Shown here piece by piece: positions 1 through 9,374 of a DNA stretch of 64,000 nt. This DNA comes from Akkermansia muciniphila (GTDB taxonomy: Bacteria; Verrucomicrobiota; Verrucomicrobiia; Verrucomicrobiales; Akkermansiaceae). The notes under the pieces were generated by a model that was not told the DNA's origin, did not search any database, and saw nothing but the letters and a program-made list of their open reading frames with translations. The position numbers were made by a program, and so were the translations under genes. Numbering within the stretch: position 1 is the first letter of the stretch; every line of letters begins with the position of its first letter. The stretch lies in assembly GCF_018709685.1 (NCBI RefSeq), contig NZ_JABDHQ010000002.1, forward strand, positions 62,001 to 126,000, given 5' to 3'.

Positions 1-1708
1 GGCTGGGCCGCGCCATCAGCCCGGAAACGTCGGAAGGCTTGAACTCCGTATGAAGGAAGGAAACCAGCGTGCCGGGCGTGGACGCATCCGGAGAGAAGGG
101 AACGAGCATGGAGTAGCCCCACGTCTGCACCCCCACAAAGAGGGACAGCCCCACGGACATGGACACCGCCGTTCCCACGGAACGGCTGAGGTTCCGGCTG
201 AGCTGCACCTTCAGGAAGGCGTGCGGCACGCGCAGCAGCAGTCCGGTAAGCCAGGCTCCGGCCCACTCCGTTACGCGCACAAAGGCGGGGGCCAGGAACA
301 GAGCCCCGGCCACCAGGCCGGGATACCCCAGCCAGAAAAAGATCCACTTGCGCGTTTCCACTTCCAGGCCCGGCAGAAGCAGGGCCGCCGGCTGTAGGCA
401 TACACATATCAGGCCCGCCACGACGGACCACACGGGAACGCGGCTGACCTTTCCCATGAATCCGGAGGAGGGAACGGCGGCCTCCAGCGGAGACTGGCGG
501 GAGGCACGCCACGCGGGAATGACGGAGGCCAGCAGCGCGCCGCCCACGGCGCATGCCGCGGCAATCAGCACCGTCGTCCAGGTCAGGGTGGGCATGGAAG
601 CAGCCCCTTCTTCCAAAAGGTACACCAGGCAAAAGCCCGCAGCCAGGCCGCCCAGCAGGGCGGGAACGCACAGGAACAGCCCCTCCCCCACAATCAGAAG
701 GGCAACCTGCATGCGGCTCATGCCCAGCGCGCGCATCAGGGCCAGCCTGCGGGCGCGTTCGCTGACGCCGATGCTCAGGGTCGTGAAAATGATGAAGACG
801 CAGGAAAAGAGAACCAGCCACACGGACATTTCCGCACTGTTCTTCTGCGAGCGAACGGAACGGTCGCTGGAAAGCCGCCGGATGATGGAATCCGTATCCG
901 CCACCACGGCGGAGGAGCGTTTCAGCTCCTCCCGGAAGCTGTCCGCAAATTCCTTTTTGTCCACCCCTTCCTTGAGCCGGACGTAAATCAAATTGGGGGA
1001 AAAAGCCTGACCGGTGATTTTTTCACACACCTTGACGGGCACAAACAGGGAGGAAAAGGCGGGTCCGGACATGCCGCCCGGCCCCATGATGACGCCGGGA
1101 GTGGCCTTCGCCTGCTTGACGATGCCCACGACTTTCACATCATACACACGCGTTCCCACGCGCACGTTCATGACGGTTCCCACGCCCGCGCGGAAGTATT
1201 TGGCGCTTCCGCTGCCCAGCACGCCCACCATGTCAGTGGAAGAAGCCATATCCGGCCAGACGCCCTCTTTCAGATCATACGGGCATTCCATGGCATGGTT
1301 CCCCACCATGATGGGGCTCTGGGGGGGTATCCCCATGCGGTCGCGCGTCTGCTCGTCAAAACTGCCGCGTTCATTCCCGCAGCCGATCTGCAGGCGGGGC
1401 ACCTGCCACGCGGCGTTGACGGATTCCACCAGGGGGGAGGCGGCCAGGCGGGAAGCCAGCTCCGGATCAGAGAACTGCGGGTACTTCCCGGGAGGGAGCG
1501 GCCCGCGCGGGGCCTCCGGCACCAGGCAAAGATCGTAGCTTCCCATGTAGGCCTCGGCGTCGTTGTCAAACTCCCTGACCAGCGTATCATAGCTCCCCAT
1601 CATCCAGACGATGAGGCTGACGGAGACGAGGATGGCAAACACGCTGACCGCCACCCGGCCGGGGTTGGAGCGCAGGTCCCTCCAAATCAGTTTGGGCAGC
1701 AGCGTCAT
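1..1708 (-). CDS. MacB/FtsX-type ABC transporter permease (3' end cut by window edge)
   Basis: The minus-strand frame stays open from an ATG at 1708 to the left edge, so the C-terminus is missing; about 569 residues are visible. It begins MTLLPKLIWRDLRSNPGRV, followed by a hydrophobic segment, as in MacB/LolC/FtsX-like permeases. A periplasmic domain follows. Near residues 280-330 come a membrane segment and the characteristic 'SERARRLALMRALGMSR' cytoplasmic stretch, then further membrane helices: the usual FtsX core. The start codon overlaps the stop of the ATPase gene as ATGA, so the two are co-translated and form one exporter. Such permeases usually drive lipoprotein trafficking, peptide export or mechanotransmission; the substrate cannot be told from sequence. 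It is not visible in simple ORF lists because it runs off the end. Confidence 0.85.
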   Translation of the reverse strand, partial: MTLLPKLIWRDLRSNPGRVAVSVFAILVSVSLIVWMMGSYDTLVREFDNDAEAYMGSYDLCLVPEAPRGPLPPGKYPQFSDPELASRLAASPLVESVNAAWQVPRLQIGCGNERGSFDEQTRDRMGIPPQSPIMVGNHAMECPYDLKEGVWPDMASSTDMVGVLGSGSAKYFRAGVGTVMNVRVGTRVYDVKVVGIVKQAKATPGVIMGPGGMSGPAFSSLFVPVKVCEKITGQAFSPNLIYVRLKEGVDKKEFADSFREELKRSSAVVADTDSIIRRLSSDRSVRSQKNSAEMSVWLVLFSCVFIIFTTLSIGVSERARRLALMRALGMSRMQVALLIVGEGLFLCVPALLGGLAAGFCLVYLLEEGAASMPTLTWTTVLIAAACAVGGALLASVIPAWRASRQSPLEAAVPSSGFMGKVSRVPVWSVVAGLICVCLQPAALLLPGLEVETRKWIFFWLGYPGLVAGALFLAPAFVRVTEWAGAWLTGLLLRVPHAFLKVQLSRNLSRSVGTAVSMSVGLSLFVGVQTWGYSMLVPFSPDASTPGTLVSFLHTEFKPSDVSGLMARPS

Positions 1709-2451
1709 ATGGCGTCATTCAGCGTGCGTTCATAGAAGGAGGACAATTCCGCAGGCCCGGCAAATTCCGCCGTGGGCCTGTCGTCCACAATGCGGCCGTC
1801 CTTGAGCACAATCACCCGGTCCGCCCACATCGCTACGTCCGGAGCATGCGTCACCAGCACAAAGGCGCAGCCCTGCGTGCGGTGCAGGTCCCGGAACAGG
1901 GTGCCCATAAGCCGCGTATTCTCGGAGTCCAGGTTCCCCGTGGGTTCATCTGCCAGCACCAGGGCCGGGCCGGAGACCAGCGCGCGGGCAATTGCCACGC
2001 GCTGCTGTTCCCCGCCGCTGAGCGTATCCGGCATGGCGTGGCGTCGGTGGAGCAGCCCCACTTTTTCAATCATGGCGTCCAGCGCGGAGGGAGCCACTTT
2101 CCTGCCTCCCGCCAGGGAGGGCAGCAGGATGTTTTCCTCCACATCCAGGGTTCCCACCAGATTGAACATCTGGAAAATGAATCCCACACGGTCCCGCCTG
2201 TACACCGTCAGGGCGGCGTCAGACATGGAACCGAGGTCCAGCCCGTCCACCGTTACCGTGCCCGCGTCCGGAGGCAGCAGGCCGCCCAGCACATTCAGCA
2301 GAGTGCTTTTTCCGGAGCCGCTCGCGCCCATGACGGCGACGAACTCTCCCCGGTCCACGGTGAGGCTGATGTCTTTCAGAACGGCTATGTCCTCGGAACC
2401 GGACTTGAAGCTGCGCTTGAGGCGGGTGACGGAAATGACGGGAGAACTCAT
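1705..2451 (-). CDS. ABC transporter ATP-binding protein (LolD/MacB family)
   Basis: A 248-residue ABC ATPase. Walker A is GASGSGKST near residue 42, the signature is LSGGEQQR near 145, Walker B is LVLADEPTGNLD near 166, and the switch histidine is in 'LVTHAPD'. The GNLD after Walker B and the 'FQMFNLVGTLDVEEN' Q-loop region are typical of the LolD/MacB group, which powers mechanotransmission-type exporters rather than classical importers. Its stop overlaps the start of the FtsX-like permease downstream (ATGA), so the two products form one transporter. The gene lies 15 nt downstream of the TonB receptor stop on the same strand and may be read with it. Siderophore or peptide export is possible from that context but is inference. 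Confidence 0.93.
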   Translation of the reverse strand: MSSPVISVTRLKRSFKSGSEDIAVLKDISLTVDRGEFVAVMGASGSGKSTLLNVLGGLLPPDAGTVTVDGLDLGSMSDAALTVYRRDRVGFIFQMFNLVGTLDVEENILLPSLAGGRKVAPSALDAMIEKVGLLHRRHAMPDTLSGGEQQRVAIARALVSGPALVLADEPTGNLDSENTRLMGTLFRDLHRTQGCAFVLVTHAPDVAMWADRVIVLKDGRIVDDRPTAEFAGPAELSSFYERTLNDAI

Positions 2452-2466
2452 GACTGGAGGGAATGG

Positions 2467-4686
2467 TTAAAAGGTGGTCTTCAGGCCTACTTCAAACGTG
2501 CGGGGCTCGCCCACCGTGCACTGCACGGCGTGGCGGGTGGACTGCACGTACTTCTTGTCAAAGATGTTGTACACGGCCAGCCTCAGGGTGGCGTCCTTCA
2601 GCCATTTCTCCGGCAGGGGGATTTCCACCGTGAAGTCAAACACGCTGTAGGAGGGGATGGTGTAATTGTCCGCAATCTTTGCGCCGCGGAACGTGGCGTA
2701 GTAGGAATCCTTGCAGCGGTAGCCCAGGCCCAGCACGGTGCCGTTCATCAGGCCGCCGTCAATGCGGTACTTCTGCCACAGGGCCAGCGCATTCGGAGCG
2801 ATGGTGGGATACACTTCCCCGGAGGTCCGGTTCTTGGTCCGCGTGTAGGTGTAGGAAAGGTAGGAACTCCAGTTCTTGGTGATTTCCCCGTTCAGGGAAA
2901 GTTCCACGCCCTCCGCCCTCTTGGAGCCGTCCGAATAGTACCGGTTGGTATATCCGTCTATGGCTACGGGCGTATTGTTCTGGATAATGTCAAACCAGGA
3001 CGCGGAGAACCATACCTTGTCCACCGGGCTGACCCGGAAGCCGAATTCCATCTGGTCCGTACGCCAGGAATCGGTCAGTTCCTTGCCGTTTTCATCCAGG
3101 TACCCGAAATTGGGGGCTGAAGTCCGGGCCGCATTGGCGAACAGCGCGACGCGTTCGCCGAACATTCTGGTAACTCCGAAGCGGGGGCTCCACGCAAACG
3201 CGTAATTATTGTCCAGGCTGAAATGGGCGTCACCGCGCACGCCGGCCAGGAAGCGCCACTGTCCATAACTAAGAACGTCCTGGAGCAGAAGGCCCGCCCG
3301 CTGAACCACGGTATCCGTCGCGTTGGCGCCGGAGTAATCGCGCCCTGCCGGGAAAAAGGGCGGAGGATTATACAGGGAGAAATAGCCGTTCGTATTCGCG
3401 GTGGCGTTCGTCACCAGGCTGGAACCGTCGCCATAGGTGCTGCTCCCCGTGTAGGAGACGCCCATCAGGGCTTCATGCCCCACCTGTCCGGTCTTGAACT
3501 CCGCCAGGGCGTTGGAATAGAAATTCCAGTTGATGTTCCACTCGTCGCTCCAGGCGGCTTCATACTTGGCCTTTCCGGAAGAGATCATCTCGTTGTAATA
3601 GTCCTCCGTGCTCATCCCCCGTCCGGCGGAGGAAGAAATGCCCCAGACATTGTAGTCCACATCACTGTATCCCATGCCGCCGCCGATGCGGATCGTCCAG
3701 ACCTTTTCCAGCTTGCGTTCAAAGTCCAGCATCGCCAGCAGGGATTTGGAATTGAGTCTTCCGCTCGGAGAGCCGTACCAGGCGTCATAAGGCCCCACAA
3801 AGTGGCCGCCCAGCACGGGGATACCCATGGTCGTCGGGGAATTCTGATACTGGAAACTGGTCGTCAGCACCGTCTTGGTGCGGGAATCATGCTGCCAGCG
3901 GAAAATGGGGGAAACCGTGTACTTCTGGCCCCCGTTGGCTCCGTTGCTCAGCCAGAACGGACGTTCATACTCGGCGGCTACCACCGTGCGCAGGGCAAAC
4001 CCCTCCGTTTCATCCCCCCTGTACCGGGTGTCGTCAATCGTTGCGCGGTACTTCTGCCCGTGGTGGGAAAGGCGGGCGTAAGCCGTCAATTCCGTCCGTT
4101 CCACGAAATCAGGCTCCTTCAGGATCAGGTTGATGGAACCTCCGGCGCCGTATGCCCCGAGCGTACTGGTCTGGCCGCCGGAAATGGAGCCGATGGGACC
4201 TTTGACAATTTCAATATTTTCAATCAGGGACGTATCCATGCCGTACCCCATGCCGCGGGGAAGAGGCATGTTGCCTATCTGCACGTCGCTGCCCGCAAAA
4301 CCGCGGATGGTGTACTGGTCCGCCGTGCGGGACAGCAGCATGTCCCCGCCCGTATTGACGGAGGAATCCATGCGCAGGGCCTCCACCAGGGAATCGGAAC
4401 CCTTGGAATCCATCAGGTCACGCGTAATGACGTTCACCGTCTGCGGCACCTCCTCCGTCTTCATGTTCGTGAGGGTGGCGGAACTGACCGTCTCCGCCCG
4501 CAGGGACTTGGAACGGATGGTCATCACGCGTTCCGGCATTTCCTGAACGCCCTCCTCTGCGGCGGCGGGTTTTGTCTCGGCATAGGCCGACTGGCCAAGG
4601 ACCAGCAGGCTCCCGATGGCGGCGGCGCGGTGCAGTCCACGCCCCTTGAGATGATGGCGGGGGGTATTCGTGTTGGATAAACGCAT
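2467..4686 (-). CDS. TonB-dependent outer-membrane receptor, siderophore type
   Basis: A 739-residue receptor starting at the ATG at 4686. The open frame extends to 4854, but that would run into the tyrA-like gene and lacks a signal sequence. From 4686 there is an N-terminal signal with 'GSLLVLGQSAYA' as a likely cleavage region. A plug domain follows, with 'VPQTVNVITRDLM' and 'IENIEIVKGPIGSISGGQ', then a long beta-barrel ending in phenylalanine ('FEVGLKTTF'), the usual C-terminal signal for barrel assembly. The 'YNIFDKKYV' near the end is the conserved last-strand motif of FhuA/FepA-type siderophore receptors. It would import a ferric chelate (or another large ligand) using TonB energy. The neighbouring MacB-like exporter is compatible with metal or siderophore handling. 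Regulation may involve the 12-bp palindrome just upstream. Confidence 0.92.
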   Translation of the reverse strand: MRLSNTNTPRHHLKGRGLHRAAAIGSLLVLGQSAYAETKPAAAEEGVQEMPERVMTIRSKSLRAETVSSATLTNMKTEEVPQTVNVITRDLMDSKGSDSLVEALRMDSSVNTGGDMLLSRTADQYTIRGFAGSDVQIGNMPLPRGMGYGMDTSLIENIEIVKGPIGSISGGQTSTLGAYGAGGSINLILKEPDFVERTELTAYARLSHHGQKYRATIDDTRYRGDETEGFALRTVVAAEYERPFWLSNGANGGQKYTVSPIFRWQHDSRTKTVLTTSFQYQNSPTTMGIPVLGGHFVGPYDAWYGSPSGRLNSKSLLAMLDFERKLEKVWTIRIGGGMGYSDVDYNVWGISSSAGRGMSTEDYYNEMISSGKAKYEAAWSDEWNINWNFYSNALAEFKTGQVGHEALMGVSYTGSSTYGDGSSLVTNATANTNGYFSLYNPPPFFPAGRDYSGANATDTVVQRAGLLLQDVLSYGQWRFLAGVRGDAHFSLDNNYAFAWSPRFGVTRMFGERVALFANAARTSAPNFGYLDENGKELTDSWRTDQMEFGFRVSPVDKVWFSASWFDIIQNNTPVAIDGYTNRYYSDGSKRAEGVELSLNGEITKNWSSYLSYTYTRTKNRTSGEVYPTIAPNALALWQKYRIDGGLMNGTVLGLGYRCKDSYYATFRGAKIADNYTIPSYSVFDFTVEIPLPEKWLKDATLRLAVYNIFDKKYVQSTRHAVQCTVGEPRTFEVGLKTTF

Positions 4687-4692
4687 GGGGCA

Positions 4693-4738
4693 AGTATAAA
4701 AAGGAACGGACCTCCGTCCATCCCGGATTGTTAACAAT
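4693..4738 (-). promoter_or_regulatory. Putative promoter and palindrome upstream of the TonB receptor
   Basis: Reading the minus strand, TATACT (4698-4693) preceded at 16 bp by TGGACG is a plausible -10/-35 pair ending about 7 nt from the receptor ATG, so the transcript would be nearly leaderless. Just upstream lies a perfect 12-bp palindrome ATTGTTAACAAT (4727-4738) that could bind a regulator. It is not a clear Fur box. Inference only. Confidence 0.35.
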
Positions 4739-4805
4739 TTGATAACAGGAAACCCTTCTCCCTTCCTGCCAAGGCACATCCATCCGCGGAAAATCCCGGC
4801 GCCCC

Positions 4806-5693
4806 TTACAGGCCAAGGGCGCGCGCGCGGCTCTCCGCCGCGGCTTTCAGCCACTCCCGGAGCGCCTCCTTGTCCCCGGAGGCCAGACGGTTCCGCACCT
4901 CACCCAGCTGGGACAGCGCGGCATCCAGCCGGTCCAGGACGGCAGGGGCATTTTCCGTCAGGATTTCCGCCCACATGGACGGTTCCCCCATGGAAACGCG
5001 GGTGGTGTCCCGGAACCCTCCGGCGGAAATCAGCCCCAGGCGCTCCACATCCCCCGCGTCCAGGGCGGCGTGGACGCACAGGGCGGACAACGCATGCGGA
5101 ATGTGGGAAATACGGGCTACGGAAGAATCATGGTCCGCCGCTTTCATCCGGATGCAATGGCAGCCCACGCGCTCCCAGAACCGCTGAAGCAGCAGCAGCA
5201 TGTCCTCATGCACGTGCTCGTCATTCGTCAGGATGCAGGTGGCGTCCCGGAAAAGTTCTCCGGTAGCATGCTCCATGCCCTGCTTTTCAGAGCCGGCCAT
5301 GGGATGGGAGCCGATGAACGCTACTCCGGCTTCCGTCAGGACGGAACCCACGGCCTGGTGAACGCAGCCTTTCACGGAACCCACGTCCGTCACCAGGGCG
5401 CCCGGCTTCAGCAGGGGAAGCAGGCCGGGAACCAGGAGCGCCATCACGCCTACCGGGGTAGCGAGTATGACCAGGTCCGCGCCTTCCACCACCTCCTCCA
5501 TCCGCGTGGAGGCGCGATGCGCCGCTCCGGAAGCCCGGGCGTATTCCAATGGCTCCTCCCTCCTGCCCCACAGGCGCACGTGGGCATGGGGCATCTGCGC
5601 CCTCACGGCCAGCGCCAGGGACCCGCCCAGAAGGCCGGGGCCGAGAATGGCGATGGAGGAAAAGGAAAGCTGTTTGCGGGAAGGCTCGCTCAT
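4806..5693 (-). CDS. tyrA: Prephenate/arogenate dehydrogenase family protein (TyrA-like)
   Basis: A 295-residue NAD(P)-dependent dehydrogenase of tyrosine biosynthesis. The Rossmann glycine motif is in 'AILGPGLLGGSLA' near the N-terminus. 'VILATPVGVM' and 'VTDVGSVKG' follow, and 'FIGSHPMAGSEKQG' matches the conserved substrate-binding block of prephenate dehydrogenases. 'RISHIPHALSA' carries the conserved histidine of the helical dimerisation domain. No chorismate mutase or ACT domain is attached. I start at the ATG at 5693, which begins just before the Rossmann strand. An in-frame ATG at 5777 overlaps the stop of the upstream lipoprotein gene by one base (TGATG) and would add 28 low-complexity residues, so coupled translation from there cannot be excluded. 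Confidence 0.9.
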   Translation of the reverse strand: MSEPSRKQLSFSSIAILGPGLLGGSLALAVRAQMPHAHVRLWGRREEPLEYARASGAAHRASTRMEEVVEGADLVILATPVGVMALLVPGLLPLLKPGALVTDVGSVKGCVHQAVGSVLTEAGVAFIGSHPMAGSEKQGMEHATGELFRDATCILTNDEHVHEDMLLLLQRFWERVGCHCIRMKAADHDSSVARISHIPHALSALCVHAALDAGDVERLGLISAGGFRDTTRVSMGEPSMWAEILTENAPAVLDRLDAALSQLGEVRNRLASGDKEALREWLKAAAESRARALGL

Positions 5694-5776
5694 GGTTTTC
5701 ACAGGCGGATACGTCAGCGCCCCGGAACATGCGGGATGCTCAGGGGCGCGGACATCATGGTTCTGCGGCGGCTGCA

Positions 5777-6334
5777 TCAGGGCACGCGGAACTTTTTGAC
5801 TTCATTCGGGAAGTTGGTGTCGCGCAACACGGTGCCGGAAGGATAGGGCTTGTTGGTGCTCCTGTTCAGAATCTTGATCTTCTTGGTGCGGTCATACGGG
5901 CTGACCACCACGGTGGGGTCCGCCGTAGGCCATGCCACGGGAATGGAAGAGGGAGCGGAAGGCTCCACGGGCCTGGGAGCGGCAATGCCGGAGCCGGAGG
6001 TGTCACCCACGGGATTGGGAATGACGGGCTTCGGGACGACAGGCGCGGGCGGCGTGATGTTATTGCTGCCGCCCACCAGATTGCCGATGGTTCCGGAATT
6101 GGTCTGGGCCGGATCCGGATTAAAGCCGGAATTCTGCCCCCCTGCCGGGTCCAGAGAATTTTCACGCTGAATCTCATTCAACAGGCTGCTGCCCTGGGAG
6201 CCAGAGCCGGACGGATAGACATTTTCCGTAGGATAAATGCCTATTGGGCGTTCATTCACGCGTTCCGTTTCACAGGAAGGCAGAAGAATTGCGCCTGCGG
6301 CCAGCAGCACGCCTATCGTCTGGGAAGTATTCAT
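5777..6334 (-). CDS. Proline-rich lipoprotein of unknown function
   Basis: A 185-residue lipoprotein. The ATG at 6334 gives 'MNTSQTIGVLLAAGAILLPSCETE' with a lipobox (LPSC), so the mature protein would be lipidated at Cys24 or thereabouts. The middle is low-complexity and rich in Pro, Gly, Ser and Asn. The C-terminus has a compact 'KKIKILN..TNKPYPSGTVLRDTNFPNEVKKFRVP' segment, suggesting a spacer plus a short folded tail; wall or peptidoglycan contact is possible but unproven. The frame runs open far upstream to 6733, but the upstream translation has no protein character. This start is supported by an AAGAGAG ribosome site and a good promoter. I do not recognise a named family. It may be co-translated with the tyrA-like gene through TGATG. 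Confidence 0.8.
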   Translation of the reverse strand: MNTSQTIGVLLAAGAILLPSCETERVNERPIGIYPTENVYPSGSGSQGSSLLNEIQRENSLDPAGGQNSGFNPDPAQTNSGTIGNLVGGSNNITPPAPVVPKPVIPNPVGDTSGSGIAAPRPVEPSAPSSIPVAWPTADPTVVVSPYDRTKKIKILNRSTNKPYPSGTVLRDTNFPNEVKKFRVP

Positions 6335-6368
6335 ATAATCTCTCTTCGGGTGATAGCTTTCTGCCAGC

Positions 6369-6396
6369 ATCCTACGGCCCCCCACCCTCATGTCAA
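6369..6396 (-). promoter_or_regulatory. Promoter for the 6334 lipoprotein
   Basis: On the minus strand: TTGACA (6396-6391), a 16-bp spacer, then TAGGAT (6374-6369). A start site near 6362 would give a leader of roughly 28 nt carrying AAGAGAG ahead of the ATG at 6334. The rest of the 6335-6731 interval shows no gene; it holds this promoter and, at 6718-6723, a TACAAT that may be the -10 box of the gene starting at 6732. Confidence 0.6.
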
Positions 6397-6731
6397 CCAT
6401 AAAGCCTGTTTGCCGAACCGCTTCATGACAAGGATTCTCCGGTCCCTGGCGGCGCATTTGCGCAAAGCCGCATGGGGCTTGCTGCCGGCGGAATGCCTTT
6501 TTCACCGGAAAAAGCGGGGAAATAACCCGTAATAGCCCGGTCCGGACAGGCGGAGGGAGCAGATGATGCCCCCCTGTCCTCTTGCTGTCCATCCTGTCCC
6601 CCATGGAAGCCGCCCTGTTCCCATCCCGTGGTTTCCCGGCCTCTCCAGCCCCATCAGGGCACGCTCCGGCCCCGCCCTGCGGAAACAGATTATCCTTCCC
6701 TACCCCCTGTGATCTGCTACAATCCGCCCAC

Positions 6732-9374
6732 ATGGATGACGTACAGACATCTAAGAAAAAAATGCCCTCAAAAAAAGAATGGAGGGGGTTTTATTCCCTG
6801 ATTCTCATTCAAGCCCAGAACGCCTTTAATGAAAAAGCCGCCCAGTTCCTGCTGATTCCCCTGGGCGTCTGGCTGGCCGCCAACAGCGCCGTGTACGGAC
6901 CGGATTCCTGGGTCAACTCCCTCCAGTACATTCTGGCCTGCATCTTCGTACTGCCCTATATCCTGTTCTCCCCCTTCGTCGGCTGGCTGGCGGACTGCTT
7001 CTGCAAGGCGCGCATCATCCAGTTCATGTCCTTCCTCCAGATCCTGGTGCTGGGGGCCATGTTCCTGTGTTACAAGTATGAGAATATTGAAATGGCCGTT
7101 TTCTGGTTCTGCGTCTTTTCCGTCCAGGCAACCATCCTGAGCCCGGCAAAAAAGGGGGTGGTCAAGGACATGGTGGGCTCCCGGCAATTGGGCTATGCCT
7201 CCGGCCTGATGGAAATGAGCCTGATCCTGTCCATGCTGGCGGCCCAGATCGGCATTTTCGTCTGGTTCGACATCCTGCAAGTCTCCTCCAATGACGGCTG
7301 GGAAGCGGCCGCCTTCCCCACGCTCATCCTCACCTGCATCGCCGTTCCGGTAGCCATCGCGGCCCTGTCCCTCCCCCGGTATCCGGCCAACCAGACCCGG
7401 AAATTCGAATGGAAGCTATTTTACGAGCACTTCGTGCAGCTCAAGTACCTGTGGAGCCAGCGCGACCTGCGGCTGAGTGAAATAGGCGTCTCCTACTTCT
7501 GGTTCCTGGCCGGGGCCCTGATGCTGATCTCCCTGCAAATCGCCCAGGAGCATCCGATTGACGGCACAGGCTTCAGCATGTCCGCGGCCATCCTCATGGC
7601 GTGGCTCAGCGGCGGCACCGTGGTAGGCGGCGTGATCGCCTCCATCATCTGCCGCAAGAAAATTGAACTGGGGCTCATCCCCCTGGGCGCCATCGGGTTC
7701 ACGATCGGCTGCATTTTCATGTCCTTCTTCGCTCCCGGCTCCCTGCCCAGCAACATCGGATTCGGCATCACGGGGGCCTTTGCCGCCGCATACCTGGTGC
7801 CGCTGAACGCCCACCTTCAGGACAATTGCGACCCATCCAACCGCAGCACGGTCATTGCCGCAGGCAACCTGATGGACTGCCTGATGGGCCTGGTGGCCGT
7901 CGGCGTCCAGCTCATGCTGAGGAACATCTTCTCCATCCAGAACCAGTTCTGGGTGCTGGCGGCCCTGGGCGCGGGCATCACGATTGTGGCGTTCCGCCTC
8001 ATTCCCCGTGAATTCATCCGCATGATGGGCCTGTGGATCATGCGCATCGTGTACCGCTCCCGCATCATCCACCAGGACCGCATCCCGGAGGACGGGGGAG
8101 CCATCATCGTTTCCAACCACGTCACTTACGGGGACGCGCTCTTCCTTTCCCTCATCTGCCCGCGCCCCATCCGCTTCATCGTGGCGGAGGAGTTCGTAGC
8201 CATCCGCTGGCTCGGCTGGATTCTGGAACTCTTCAACTGCCTCCCCATTTCCTCCCGGAACCCCCGTGAAGCGCTGTCCAAGGCCATCCAGGCCCTCAAG
8301 GCCGGGGAAGTGATCTGCATCTTCCCGGAAGGCCAGCTTACCCGCACGGGCACCCTCTGCGCGGCGCGCAAGGGCCTGGAAATGCTGGCCAAAAAATCAA
8401 GCTGCCCCATCGTCCCCATTTACATGGACGAGCTGTGGGGGAGCATCTTCTCCTACTCCGGCAACCGCTTTTTCTCCAAGGCCCCCCTCCGCATTCCCTA
8501 CCGCTTCACCGCGGCCATCGGAGAACCCATTGCGCCTGAAGCCGTCAACCCCCGCATCGTCATCAACACCCTGCGGGAACTTTCCTCCACCTGCCTGGAA
8601 ATTGCCGCCAGCATCGGCCGGGACACCATCCTGAACCACCTGGAACGCATCGCCCACAAGCCGCTGGTCATCGCTAAAAACGCACGGCTCACCGGGTATG
8701 AAATTGCGGAGTGCCTGATGAACGACACCGTGGACGCGGAACATCCGGAACTCAGGAAATGGCTGGCCAACCTGCTGGACAGCTCCCGCTCCCAGAGCCG
8801 CCTGTGCGATTTCTGGATGAACGCCCAGCAGCTGGAACGCGTGAACTCCCTCCAGCCCCGTGAACTGCTGCTGACCAGCGTGGGGCATGACGAGGTGCAT
8901 GAGACGGTGGCTTCCGTTCTGTGGCCCATCCTCACCAGCACCCCCGTATACCTCATTGGAGACACGGACCACAGCATGCCGGAAGGCATCAAGCAGGTGG
9001 CGGGCTCCGATTTCCTGCGCCGCAGGCTGTACGGCCTGGTGCCGGAAACGCGGACGCCGTTTTATGATTTCAGCGGCTCCGGGGACCTGGTGCTTCCCAA
9101 CATCGGGTGGCGTCCCTGCTTCGCCACGGACCGCGGCATCATCCTGGCCATGTCCATGAAGAGAAGCGTCTTCAAGCTGGATGACGGCACCGTGCAGCTC
9201 GGCATGAGGGCCAGAACCAGAGGACGCCTGCTGCCCGGCTTCTACCTGAAGCCCCCCCTGTCCAACGTCATCGCCGGGACAACGCTCCCCACCCCTTATT
9301 CCCTGCCGCCCAACCTGTATCTGGACGAATCCGGATTCCTGGCGGAACTCCAATCTTCCAACCATGAGCAATAG
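6732..9374 (+). CDS. MFS lysophospholipid transporter-like / PlsC acyltransferase fusion with a degenerate C-terminal domain
   Basis: An 880-residue fusion related to LplT-Aas proteins. Residues about 15-430 are a 12-helix MFS unit. Residues about 445-640 are a PlsC/GPAT acyltransferase: the HX4D motif is H463-D468 (in 'NHVTYGD') and the FPEG motif begins at 531 ('FPEGQLTRTG'). The likely role is to flip lysophospholipid across the inner membrane and re-acylate it. In full Aas-type fusions an AMP-dependent acyl-ACP synthetase follows. Here the last 240 residues lack the AMP-binding P-loop and adenylation motifs I would expect, yet keep pieces such as 'LPNIGWRPCF' and 'GRLLPGF', so this part may be a shrunken relative. 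The start at 6732 is chosen because the first TM helix begins soon after; TACAAT lies only 8 nt upstream. The 3' end overlaps the deaminase gene by 11 nt. Confidence 0.88.
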   Translation: MDDVQTSKKKMPSKKEWRGFYSLILIQAQNAFNEKAAQFLLIPLGVWLAANSAVYGPDSWVNSLQYILACIFVLPYILFSPFVGWLADCFCKARIIQFMSFLQILVLGAMFLCYKYENIEMAVFWFCVFSVQATILSPAKKGVVKDMVGSRQLGYASGLMEMSLILSMLAAQIGIFVWFDILQVSSNDGWEAAAFPTLILTCIAVPVAIAALSLPRYPANQTRKFEWKLFYEHFVQLKYLWSQRDLRLSEIGVSYFWFLAGALMLISLQIAQEHPIDGTGFSMSAAILMAWLSGGTVVGGVIASIICRKKIELGLIPLGAIGFTIGCIFMSFFAPGSLPSNIGFGITGAFAAAYLVPLNAHLQDNCDPSNRSTVIAAGNLMDCLMGLVAVGVQLMLRNIFSIQNQFWVLAALGAGITIVAFRLIPREFIRMMGLWIMRIVYRSRIIHQDRIPEDGGAIIVSNHVTYGDALFLSLICPRPIRFIVAEEFVAIRWLGWILELFNCLPISSRNPREALSKAIQALKAGEVICIFPEGQLTRTGTLCAARKGLEMLAKKSSCPIVPIYMDELWGSIFSYSGNRFFSKAPLRIPYRFTAAIGEPIAPEAVNPRIVINTLRELSSTCLEIAASIGRDTILNHLERIAHKPLVIAKNARLTGYEIAECLMNDTVDAEHPELRKWLANLLDSSRSQSRLCDFWMNAQQLERVNSLQPRELLLTSVGHDEVHETVASVLWPILTSTPVYLIGDTDHSMPEGIKQVAGSDFLRRRLYGLVPETRTPFYDFSGSGDLVLPNIGWRPCFATDRGIILAMSMKRSVFKLDDGTVQLGMRARTRGRLLPGFYLKPPLSNVIAGTTLPTPYSLPPNLYLDESGFLAELQSSNHEQ

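Noticed and set aside
1846-3120. Long plus-strand frame across the ABC ATPase and receptor
   Set aside because: It spans two well-supported minus-strand genes and the translation has no protein character.
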